A stretch of 64,000 bases of DNA from an uncultured Amylibacter sp. Its GTDB lineage: Bacteria; Pseudomonadota; Alphaproteobacteria; Rhodobacterales; Rhodobacteraceae. The stretch lies in NCBI GenBank assembly GCA_905181935.1, contig CAJIZV010000004.1:124001-188000 (forward strand), written 5' to 3'. Shown here piece by piece: positions 56,559 through 64,000 of this stretch. Below the pieces are notes generated by a model that was not told the DNA's origin, did not search any database, and saw nothing but the letters and a program-made list of their open reading frames with translations. Position 1 is the stretch's first letter, and every line of letters starts with the position of its first letter. A program made the translations under genes and the position numbers.

Positions 56559-57640
56559 TACTTACTAATCCTTTTGCTTATTCTCAGTCGAAAATTAACT
56601 AAAACATCTACAGCTAATAAGAAAAACAACAGCATCCCTTGGAAAACTTGAATAGACGCCTTTGGAAGACTCAATTGAGACTGGATAATATCCCCACCAA
56701 CATAAGTCACCGCCATAAGTAACCCTGCCAACAAAATGCCAATTGGGTGCAATCGCCCAAGAAAAGCTACAATAATTGCGGTAAATCCGTACCCTAGCGG
56801 AAAAGTAGTTGTTAATTTACCAGCAGGGCCAGTAACTTCAAATAAACCGGCCATTCCTGCAAGTGCGCCGGACAAACCCAAACAAATTGCAATCATTTTA
56901 TTTGGGCTTACACCTGCAAATTTAGCTGCACGAGGTGCTTGGCCCGCTAGGCGTACATTAAACCCAAAAATATGACGTGTAATCATTATGTAAGCCAATA
57001 TTACGAAACCCAAGGTTGTTAACACACCTAAATGTATACCTGTTCCAGCCCATAACTCTGGATTATGTGCTGCAGGGAAATCCTGAAATGAGCGACTCTC
57101 TGGGAAATTGAACCCATCAGGATTACGTAATGGTCCAGTGACCATTCCAATTAGAAAATTAAATGCAACATAAACCAGCATTAGAGAAACTAAAATTTCA
57201 TTGGCATTAAATCTAATTTTTAAGAATGCAGGTATCATTGCCCATAAGAAACCACCCAATGCACCCATAACAACCATAAGTGGAAAAACAATAAAACTAT
57301 CTAAAGGATATAATGCTAAGCCTGTGGCTCCACCCATTACCGCACCCATTATAAATTGCCCTTCAGCACCAATATTCCAAATGCCAGCACGAAATCCAAA
57401 CGAAAGGCCAAGAGCAATCATAATTAATGGGGCAGCTTTAACCAATATCTGACCACGATAATAAAAAGCATGTTCGCCAAATAAAGGATCCCAAAAAATC
57501 ATTCTGATTGCCTCAAAAGGGTTTTTACCCAGAGTAACAAAAAGTATTCCACCTACAACCATAGTAGCTAGTACAGCTAAAATAGGAGTTAATATAATCA
57601 TAGTTTGAGAAGGGTCAGTACGGGGTTCTAAACGTATCAT
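56558..57640 (-). CDS. Nucleoside ABC transporter permease 1
   Basis: A 360-residue BPD_transp_2 permease with ten or so helices. Clear features are the LGLSFGFRAGIWNIGAEGQFIMGA block, the RFNANEILVSLMLVYVAF segment, GQAPRAAKFAGVSPNKMIAICLGLSGALAGMAG and GYGFTAIIVAFLGRLHPIGI. It follows the ATPase with a four-base ATGA overlap and overlaps the second permease by one base. Confidence 0.92.
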   Translation of the reverse strand: MIRLEPRTDPSQTMIILTPILAVLATMVVGGILFVTLGKNPFEAIRMIFWDPLFGEHAFYYRGQILVKAAPLIMIALGLSFGFRAGIWNIGAEGQFIMGAVMGGATGLALYPLDSFIVFPLMVVMGALGGFLWAMIPAFLKIRFNANEILVSLMLVYVAFNFLIGMVTGPLRNPDGFNFPESRSFQDFPAAHNPELWAGTGIHLGVLTTLGFVILAYIMITRHIFGFNVRLAGQAPRAAKFAGVSPNKMIAICLGLSGALAGMAGLFEVTGPAGKLTTTFPLGYGFTAIIVAFLGRLHPIGILLAGLLMAVTYVGGDIIQSQLSLPKASIQVFQGMLLFFLLAVDVLVNFRLRISKRISK

Positions 57641-59133
57641 ATTTTTTTACTACCTCCCATTAGAAGGCCAATTTTTTCAGTAGTCACACCTTTAATTGGA
57701 CTCGGCTCCGACAGCCTACCTTCAGAAATTACTGTAAAAGTATCAGAGATTTCCATTAGTTCATCTAAATCCTGACTTATAACTAAAACACCTGCACCAC
57801 CAGAAGCAAGCTCAAGCAATGATTGGCGGATAAATGCTGCCGCTGCGGCATCCACACCCCACGTTGGTTGGTTCACTATAAATACTTTAGGATTTTGTAA
57901 TATTTCACGTCCCATTACAAATTTTTGTAAATTTCCACCAGATAACGATTTTGCAGCACTACTAACTGAAGTTGTTCGAACGTCAAACTTTTCAATAATT
58001 TTTTCTGCAAACGCTGCTGCACCTGACTTATTAATAAAGCCACGGCGTCCTAATTTTTGACGTTGAAACCCTGAAAGCAGTGTATTTTCTGAAAGATTCA
58101 TATCAGGTGCAGCTGCGTGCCCAAGGCGCTCTTCTGGGGCAGTCAAAAGGCCATGCAATCGGCGCTCAACAGGACCACTCTGCCCTATAAAGTTATTTTC
58201 TAACTGGATTGAGTTAACCTCAGTTAATACCTCACCAGACAAAGCTAGCATTAACTCATCTTGTCCATTACCAGCTACGCCAGCAACACCCATGACCTCG
58301 CCAGCACGGATGTTGAATGTAATGTTCTTTAGGGAAGTTCCAAAAGGATCAGTTGACTTGAGAGAAAGATTTTTTATGATTAACAAAGGTAGCCCAAAGT
58401 TAGTAACAGTTTTTTGGGGTGTTTTAAGTTTTGACCCTACCATCATCTCTGCCATACTTTTTGCAGTTTCATTTTTGGGTATACAAATTCCAATGACTTT
58501 TCCATGGCGAAGAATTGTAGCGCGATTACAAAGTATTTTAATTTCTTCAAGCTTATGCGAAATATATAAGATGGATGTTCCTTCATCTCGCAAGCGCCGA
58601 AGCGTAGTAAATAAAGCGTCTACCTCTTGTGGCGTCAAAACAGATGTAGGCTCATCCATTATCAATAATTTTGGGTCTTGGAGTAAGCAACGAATAATTT
58701 CCACTCGTTGCCGCTCTCCGACAGATAAATCGCCTACTAATCGATTGGGATCTAACTCAAGTCCATACTTTAAAGATACATCGCGGATCTGATTAGATAA
58801 GGCATTAGTCTTAGGTGGATTTTCCATACCCAAAGCAATATTTTCAGCAACGCTTAACGCCTCAAATAACGAAAAATGTTGGAACACCATTGCCACTCCC
58901 TTAACGCGTGAAGCGCGTGGTTCCGTGGGTGCAAAACTTTCACCATCAAGCGTCATCGTGCCAATGTCAGGTCGTACTAATCCATAAATCATTTTTACAA
59001 GTGTAGACTTTCCAGCTCCATTTTCACCAAGCAGAGCATGGATCTCACCTTTGTCGATATCAAAGCTTACATCATCATTAGCAACAACACCTGGATAGCC
59101 TTTTGTTAAGCCCCTAATTTCAATCAGTGTCAC
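57637..59133 (-). CDS. Nucleoside/sugar-type ABC transporter double ATPase
   Basis: A 498-residue fused ATPase of the BMP-transporter class. The first domain has Walker A GENGAGKST, QHFSLFEALSVAENI, signature LSVGERQRV and LIMDEPTSVLTPQE; the second is typically degenerate (GVAGNGQDE in place of Walker A) but keeps LSGGNLQKF and VNQPTWGVDAAA. I chose the GTG at 59133, with GGGGGA correctly spaced, over a TTG five codons upstream. It is the first gene of the operon ATPase-permease-permease-BMP. Confidence 0.93.
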   Translation of the reverse strand: MTLIEIRGLTKGYPGVVANDDVSFDIDKGEIHALLGENGAGKSTLVKMIYGLVRPDIGTMTLDGESFAPTEPRASRVKGVAMVFQHFSLFEALSVAENIALGMENPPKTNALSNQIRDVSLKYGLELDPNRLVGDLSVGERQRVEIIRCLLQDPKLLIMDEPTSVLTPQEVDALFTTLRRLRDEGTSILYISHKLEEIKILCNRATILRHGKVIGICIPKNETAKSMAEMMVGSKLKTPQKTVTNFGLPLLIIKNLSLKSTDPFGTSLKNITFNIRAGEVMGVAGVAGNGQDELMLALSGEVLTEVNSIQLENNFIGQSGPVERRLHGLLTAPEERLGHAAAPDMNLSENTLLSGFQRQKLGRRGFINKSGAAAFAEKIIEKFDVRTTSVSSAAKSLSGGNLQKFVMGREILQNPKVFIVNQPTWGVDAAAAAFIRQSLLELASGGAGVLVISQDLDELMEISDTFTVISEGRLSEPSPIKGVTTEKIGLLMGGSKKI

Positions 59134-59227
59134 GTATTGATCCCCCAAGTATCGTCGCCTGTTACACAGGATGTATTATACATTATTTAAAATCAACGTT
59201 ACATAGAAGTTTGCTTCAGAAAAGTAA

Positions 59228-59258
59228 AAAAGCCCCATGCACACGCAAGAGGCCTTTA
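59228..59258 (-). terminator. Terminator of the NCS2 permease gene
   Basis: On the minus strand AAGGCCTC and GGGGCTT pair with a single bulge, then TTTTTT follows. It lies 23 bases after the permease stop and before the ABC operon. Confidence 0.65.
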
Positions 59259-59280
59259 AAATGATTATAATTTTATAAGA

Positions 59281-60636
59281 TTAGTCCAAATCAGCAGGTA
59301 ACATTAAATTCAAAACAATTGATAAAACTGCAGCTGGCAGTAAACCTGACGTCATTAATATTTGAAGTGTTCTAGGCAAGTGCTGTAACGCTTCTGGTAC
59401 CATTTGAAGACCCAAACCAACAGATAATGAAATGGCGAAGATAATCATATTTCGACGATTCCATTTTACGTCTGCAAGCATTGATAAGCCAGCAGATGCA
59501 ACCATACCAAACATAATCACAACACCGCCACCTAAAACATTAATTGGCACTGTTGCAACAACCTTACCTACAATTGGTGATAAGCCACAGATTATTAAGA
59601 AAATTGCACCAATGGTAACAACACCGCGACTCATAAGCCCCGTCATTGATACTAAGCCAACATTTTGACTAAATGATGTATTTGGCAATCCACCAAAGCA
59701 ACCAGCAATTGCAGTACCTAAACCATCAGCAAATGTAGCACCTTTAATTTCGTCGTCAGTTGCTTCGCGCTGAGCACCACCTTTTGTGATACCCGAGACA
59801 TCACCAACTGTTTCAATTGCTGATATAAAGGCCATCAAACACATACCAATAATAATAGCAGCATTAAATTCAATACCGTATTTAAATGGGTTTGGTAGTG
59901 CAAATACTGCAGCTTTGCCAATGCTGCCAAAGCTTACCTGACCCATCATTGCAGCAACGATATAACCCACAACTATGCCGATTAAAACTGCAGCAACTGA
60001 CATAAAGCCTTTTGTTGTGAACTTAATTGCTAGAGTTACAATAATAACTGTCAAAGCAGGTATCCACATTTCTAAAGAGCCAAATCCAGGCTTGCCCATC
60101 ATAGGAACTCCACCAGCAGCATATTGAATACCAACCTTAATTAATGATAAACCAATCATCAAAACAATTAGGCCTGTTACTAATGGCGGCAGAGCAAACC
60201 TAATGCGCCCAACAAAGAAGCCAAGACAGAAGTGGAATATGCCCCCAACAATGACACCGGTCATTAATCCACCGATTCCAGCTACACCTGCACCAGCTAC
60301 CGCTGGGATCATTATTGGAACAAATGCAAATGATGTACCTTGAACTATAGGCAAACGAGCCCCAATAGGTCCTATACCAATAGTTTGGATCAATGTTGCT
60401 ATGCCAGCAAATAGAATTGACATTTGAATTAAGTAAGACATGTCTGGAAAACCTAGCGCACCTTGATCTGAACCAAATCCAAATCCAGCTGCACCAGCAA
60501 TAATAATAGCGGGTGTTACGTTGGATGCAAACATCGCAAGAACGTGCTGAATGCCCAAAGGTATAGCTGTGCCTATTGGTGGTGTATAATTTGGATCGCG
60601 GAGTTGTTCCGCTGTCCCCATATTAGAATCTGTCAT
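59281..60636 (-). CDS. NCS2 nucleobase:cation symporter (xanthine/uracil permease)
   Basis: A 451-residue inner-membrane protein with 12 to 14 helices and the NCS2/solute-carrier-23 pattern: the start PPIGTAIPLGIQHVLAMFASNVTPA, then LPIVQGTSFAFVPIM, AFISAIETVGDVSGITKGG (substrate-binding Glu in helix 8) and GCFGGLPNTSFSQNVG. It probably imports xanthine, uric acid or uracil with protons; the surrounding purine genes favour a purine. AAGGGGAA precedes the ATG. Two hairpins lie directly upstream. Confidence 0.92.
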   Translation of the reverse strand: MTDSNMGTAEQLRDPNYTPPIGTAIPLGIQHVLAMFASNVTPAIIIAGAAGFGFGSDQGALGFPDMSYLIQMSILFAGIATLIQTIGIGPIGARLPIVQGTSFAFVPIMIPAVAGAGVAGIGGLMTGVIVGGIFHFCLGFFVGRIRFALPPLVTGLIVLMIGLSLIKVGIQYAAGGVPMMGKPGFGSLEMWIPALTVIIVTLAIKFTTKGFMSVAAVLIGIVVGYIVAAMMGQVSFGSIGKAAVFALPNPFKYGIEFNAAIIIGMCLMAFISAIETVGDVSGITKGGAQREATDDEIKGATFADGLGTAIAGCFGGLPNTSFSQNVGLVSMTGLMSRGVVTIGAIFLIICGLSPIVGKVVATVPINVLGGGVVIMFGMVASAGLSMLADVKWNRRNMIIFAISLSVGLGLQMVPEALQHLPRTLQILMTSGLLPAAVLSIVLNLMLPADLD

Positions 60637-60654
60637 TTTGTTCCCCTTTTTCTC

Positions 60655-60692
60655 GTACCCTAGTGGATACTATTTGTGGCGGTTTCACGCCA
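60655..60692 (-). promoter_or_regulatory. Structured 5' leader of the NCS2 permease, two hairpins
   Basis: In transcript direction the first stem is TGGCG-TGAAAC-CGCCA (60692-60677) and the second GTATCC-ACTA-GGGTAC (60670-60655), with one G-U pair and a 6-nt spacer. They end five bases before the purine-rich ribosome-binding stretch. Such an arrangement could be a regulatory RNA; purine-sensing riboswitches control such permeases in other bacteria. I cannot match it to a known class from memory. Confidence 0.45.
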
Positions 60693-61087
60693 ACTGCTTA
60701 AAAAATGGCAGAAATATAAAGAAAATCAAGAAAAATCGCATAAAGAAAGTTTATTATCAAATTTTTACATATAATGTATCAAGCTAAATTAGAAAGTAAA
60801 ATATATTTTTTAGTAATACTATAATATCAAAAAAATTTTAAGTTTAATAATAACTTTATAAAAAACACAATATGTTATTGTAATATAATAATAATTAATA
60901 AATATTTTAATATAGGTTAGTTTAATCAAAATTAAAATAGTATCATAATGTGTTAAAAAAGATATACAGTTTGCCATAAATTTCAAACTTAGTTAGATAT
61001 AGCTTTTTCAAAAAAATTGAATCATTTAACTATAATTTTTAAGCTTTTTAATCAAAATGAGTTCATATGCTATTTTATATAGCAGTA
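60693..61087. other. Very AT-rich spacer upstream of the NCS2 permease
   Basis: About 395 bases, nearly all A and T with scattered ATG and TAA triplets in every frame. No ORF, tRNA or convincing terminator. It should contain the permease promoter. Confidence 0.4.
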
Positions 61088-62431
61088 TTAGCTCATCAAA
61101 CGCTTCACCCGTGCGTTAACTCGCTCTACAATCATAGCTTCTTCTTCATTAACCAAACGTCCCTCAGCAACAACAGGCTGGCCATCGACTAATAAGTCGC
61201 GAACATTGAACGGTCCATTTAAGACCAAAGCAGCAACTGGATCCCAGGCCCCGGCCGCAGCTAAACCTGTAATATCCCAAATTGCAATATCTGCTCGTTT
61301 TCCAACTTCAATAGATCCCAAGTCGGTACGATTTAAGACAGAAGCTCCACCAAGTGTAGCAATTTCTAAAGCCTCTCGTGCACGCATAGAATTTGCACCA
61401 TTTTGTACTCGCTGCAATAAAAACATTTGCCGTGCCTCAGACAACAAATGCCCAGAATCACTAGATGCTGAACCATCGACACCTAATCCAATTTTAACAC
61501 CTGAATCTCTCATCTGGCGAATAGGTGCAATTCCTGATCCAAGTCTACAATTTGAGCAAGGGCAGTGTGCCACTCCAGTTTTGGTTCTTGCAAACAAATC
61601 AATCTCACTTGCATCAAGCTTTACACAATGCGCATGCCATACATGCTTGCCAGTCCATCCTAAACGTTCGGCATACTCCCCTGGTCGGCACCCAAAATGT
61701 TCTAAAGAGTATGCAATGTCCTCATCATTCTCTGCCAAATGAGTATGTAGCATAACCCCTTTATCCAATGCCATCAGGGCAGTGTCCCGCATCAATCCTT
61801 CTGAAACAGTAAATGGTGAGCAAGGTGCGAGACCTACCTGAACCATAGCATTTAGAGATGGATCATGCAGTTCAGCTATTACTCTTTCAAAATCACGCAA
61901 AATATCAGTTTCTTTTTCAACCAAACTATCAGGTGGAAGCCCACCACTACTCTCGCCAACAGACATTGCACCGCGAGTTGCATGGAAACGAACTCCAATA
62001 GATTTTGCTCCATTTATAGCGTGTTCTAATTTTACATTATTTGGGAAAATATACTGATGATCCGCACTCAAAGAGCAACCAGACAAAGCTAACTCACCCA
62101 AACCTGACTGGGCAGAAGTAAACATATCTTCACCTTCCATCCGTTGAAAGATTGGATAGAGAGTCTTTAGCCAACCAAAAAGCAAGGCATCTTGTCCCAC
62201 AGGTACACCTCGAACCAAAGATTGAAATAAGTGGTGGTGAGTATTTATTAATCCTGGAGTTACAACACAGCCTTGTGCGTTAATTATATTATCAGCTGGA
62301 CCCAAATCGTATCCTACCGCTACAATCTCACCATTAGAAATTAGAATACTTGCGCTCTTCATTTCTGAACGCTTAGAATTCATAGTAACAACGACATCTG
62401 CATTTTTAATTAAAGTTGTTGTTTTTTTCAT
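61088..62431 (-). CDS. Amidohydrolase, 8-oxoguanine deaminase-like
   Basis: A 447-residue TIM-barrel metal-dependent hydrolase of the TRZ/ATZ (cytidine/guanine deaminase-like) class. Metal ligands are in INTHHHLFQSLVRGVPVG, HTHLAENDED, HAHCVKLD and GVDGSASSDSGHLL; the CPCSNCRLGSGIAP segment fits the 8-oxoguanine deaminase group, in which Cys or Ser near this point contacts the purine. It probably deaminates a purine such as 8-oxoguanine or guanine. Neighbouring purine-type transporters support this, although direct co-transcription with them is unlikely because of the 451-base gap. Confidence 0.87.
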   Translation of the reverse strand: MKKTTTLIKNADVVVTMNSKRSEMKSASILISNGEIVAVGYDLGPADNIINAQGCVVTPGLINTHHHLFQSLVRGVPVGQDALLFGWLKTLYPIFQRMEGEDMFTSAQSGLGELALSGCSLSADHQYIFPNNVKLEHAINGAKSIGVRFHATRGAMSVGESSGGLPPDSLVEKETDILRDFERVIAELHDPSLNAMVQVGLAPCSPFTVSEGLMRDTALMALDKGVMLHTHLAENDEDIAYSLEHFGCRPGEYAERLGWTGKHVWHAHCVKLDASEIDLFARTKTGVAHCPCSNCRLGSGIAPIRQMRDSGVKIGLGVDGSASSDSGHLLSEARQMFLLQRVQNGANSMRAREALEIATLGGASVLNRTDLGSIEVGKRADIAIWDITGLAAAGAWDPVAALVLNGPFNVRDLLVDGQPVVAEGRLVNEEEAMIVERVNARVKRLMS

Positions 62432-62548
62432 GATAGGACTCCTAGTTTAATCAGCCCTATTTATACTGACAAAATAAATATAAAACTTCAACACTAAAGA
62501 CATTAGCTTATGCGCCTATGAAAATATTATAGTTAAACTTAGTGCTAT

Positions 62549-64000
62549 TCATTTATCATCTGGAATATAATTTTGTTCTGACTTGCCAATGTATTTAGCT
62601 ATCAAGTCTGGTTCTAAGTCTGCACCATCATAAACACCTAGTAATACTCCTCGACGCTGAGACAGGCCACGCATATTTTTAATATCATGTTCAGACTTTG
62701 TCACTCTCTGTGACATCCTACGCGCCCAGCGCCCTAGCCGTTCATACATCATATCGATTATACCACTTGGATCACGCCCATCCTTACACAAATCATCAAG
62801 TTCATTTGGGTCTTTAATTAAGTCAAACAGCATAGGGCGAAAACCACCTTCAGCATGCATCATTTTCCATTTCTTATCAGCAACCATGAACAGCCGGCAA
62901 TCACACGGTTCCAACCCTAGCTTAGATCCAGCAGCAGTCATTGAGTAGTCATACTCACTTATTGCGAAGTCACGCCAATCATTAGGTGTCTTTCCATGCA
63001 AAAACGGCATAAGTGAATGCCCTTCAACTATATGTTTAGGTACTTCTCCACCTGCAGCTTCAATAAAAGTGGCAACACAATCGATACTCTCAACTAAATC
63101 ATCACAGATGAATCCACGTGTTGTGTCTGCTTTTTCACTTGGGTCATAAATGATCAGTGGAACCTTTGATGAGCAATCATGAAATAAATCTTTTTCGCCC
63201 ATAAAATGATCTCCTAGATAATCACCATGATCTGAGGTTAGAACAATCATCGTATCTTTCATACGATCTGTACTTTCTAGATATTTGAGCAATCGCCCAA
63301 GCTGATCATCACATTGCTTAATTAATGACATGTAAGCAGGAATAACCACGTCCCTTACTTCAGAAGTTTGGAATGCTTTTCCAATACGATTACTAGTAAA
63401 ACCTTCATATACTGGGTGTTGGTTTTTAAGTTCATTATCGTCACGGTTTAACGATTGAACATCATTAACACCATACATACTGTGATAGGGAGCCGGGACA
63501 ATATATGGCCAATGTGGCTTAATGTATGATACATGTGCCAACCAAGGCTCTTCACCTTGCTCATCAATAAAATCAATGGTGCGAGATGTTAACCAAGGGG
63601 TTTCACTATCCTCTTCTCGAACATTAGCTGGCATGTCTGCATTTTTCATTAGAAACCCACTTGCAATATCTCCATCACTTGAAAGTCCAGAGTTTGCATA
63701 ATCGTGCCAAGGATTTTCCCCAGAATACCCCTTATGTTTTAGGTATTCGTTATAAGGTGACCGCCTATCATCATAGAACCCATCTGGTCCTTCAGGAACC
63801 ATACCATCCTCTCTAATATAACTATCAAATCCACATTCAGAAACCCGCAGCCCTATTTCAGAAGTTTCTGACATACCCAATCGTTCCATGCCATCTTTAT
63901 CAGCACGCATATGTGTCTTGCCTATCAGATGGCATTGCATTCCAATTTTACGCAAGTGATCACCTAAGGTATGTTCTCCAACCCTCAAAGGATATCCATT
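62549..64000 (-). CDS. Sulfatase/phosphonate monoester hydrolase-family protein, N-terminus cut by window
   Basis: The frame is open from the window edge to the stop at 62549 and gives 483 residues of the alkaline phosphatase superfamily. Visible parts: GEHTLGDHLRKIGMQCHLIGKTHM, the HVSYIKPHWPYIVPAPYHSMY substrate wall, the metal-binding LTSDHGDYLGDH, and SEYDYSMTA. It resembles the phosphonate monoester hydrolase/arylsulfatase branch more than choline sulfatase. The nucleophile motif CxPxR would lie off the window, so Cys or Ser type cannot be judged. The TTG at 63988 is not a start, because homology continues upstream. Confidence 0.82.
   Translation of the reverse strand, partial: NGYPLRVGEHTLGDHLRKIGMQCHLIGKTHMRADKDGMERLGMSETSEIGLRVSECGFDSYIREDGMVPEGPDGFYDDRRSPYNEYLKHKGYSGENPWHDYANSGLSSDGDIASGFLMKNADMPANVREEDSETPWLTSRTIDFIDEQGEEPWLAHVSYIKPHWPYIVPAPYHSMYGVNDVQSLNRDDNELKNQHPVYEGFTSNRIGKAFQTSEVRDVVIPAYMSLIKQCDDQLGRLLKYLESTDRMKDTMIVLTSDHGDYLGDHFMGEKDLFHDCSSKVPLIIYDPSEKADTTRGFICDDLVESIDCVATFIEAAGGEVPKHIVEGHSLMPFLHGKTPNDWRDFAISEYDYSMTAAGSKLGLEPCDCRLFMVADKKWKMMHAEGGFRPMLFDLIKDPNELDDLCKDGRDPSGIIDMMYERLGRWARRMSQRVTKSEHDIKNMRGLSQRRGVLLGVYDGADLEPDLIAKYIGKSEQNYIPDDK

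Noticed and set aside
60700-61087. Possible origin-like AT-rich region
   Set aside because: There are no DnaA-box clusters, iterons or dnaA/parAB neighbours that I can see. High AT content alone is normal for intergenic DNA here.
1-64000. CRISPR array, restriction-modification, toxin-antitoxin or other known defence system
   Set aside because: No regularly spaced repeats, methylase/nuclease pairs or cas-like genes are seen. The one methyltransferase (11479-12084) is a small-molecule/rRNA-type enzyme in a housekeeping cluster.

Overview
The window looks like the chromosome of an AT-rich, marine, streamlined alphaproteobacterium, most probably a low-GC member of the Rhodobacterales/Roseobacter lineage. 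This rests on recalled gene order (folK-rpoZ-rsh-pdxJ-acpS-lepB-rnc-era-DUF1491-recO; dnaX-ybaB-recR beside the SRP RNA; tlpA divergent from argH-lipoprotein-lysA; two deformylase genes with fmt; cycM divergent from pheA) and on DUF1491 and DUF3429 neighbours typical of that group. No sequence search was run. Intergenic gaps are short, many genes overlap by ATGA or TAATG junctions, and most of the window is core metabolism.

Layout. 1-357 is the tail of pckA. 439-9099 (minus strand) is a long housekeeping run for recombination, ribosome maturation, dsRNA processing, signal peptidase, acyl carrier protein activation, vitamin B6, (p)ppGpp, RNA polymerase omega and folate. 9209-12532 (plus) holds a NYN protein, ispH, DUF3429, a methyltransferase and rnhA. 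12558-14487 (minus) is def, a def-like pseudoenzyme and fmt. 14614-18361 (plus) is selO, a patB/malY-type lyase and accA, followed by a decayed PPOX-family pseudogene. 18778-24154 holds plsC, a zinc-ribbon protein, lysA, a DUF2834 protein, a 37-residue lipoprotein gene, argH and tlpA.

24167-30698 is an accessory-type module: an alpha/beta hydrolase, a glycine-betaine-type ABC transporter, a CuyA/D-cysteine desulfhydrase-family PLP lyase and a divergent LysR regulator. It may serve uptake and desulfonation of a small zwitterionic sulfonate (inference). 30699-39631 has tRNA-Leu(UAA), hemC/hemE, a DMT exporter, recR, ybaB, dnaX, the SRP RNA, nudC, pheA and a membrane-anchored cytochrome c. 39755-45404 is a complete yejABEF-like peptide ABC operon.

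45472-47087 is bracketed by two near-identical tRNA-Arg genes (ACG and UCG) and holds an orphan terminator plus an unrecognised HTH/membrane-protein pair. 47418-53042 is pstS-pstCAB-phoU-phoB with clear 11-bp-periodic PHO boxes but no phoR. 53224-54162 is glucokinase. 54512-62431 is a purine theme: a BMP-type nucleoside ABC importer, an NCS2 xanthine/uracil permease with a structured leader, and an 8-oxoguanine-deaminase-like amidohydrolase. The window ends inside a sulfatase/phosphonate monoester hydrolase-family gene.

I found no CRISPR array, insertion sequence, prophage or defence system. The least explained parts are the tRNA-Arg-bracketed pair, the CuyA-ABC-LysR module, the deformylase-like pseudoenzyme, a possible dnaX frameshift site and several non-coding stretches.
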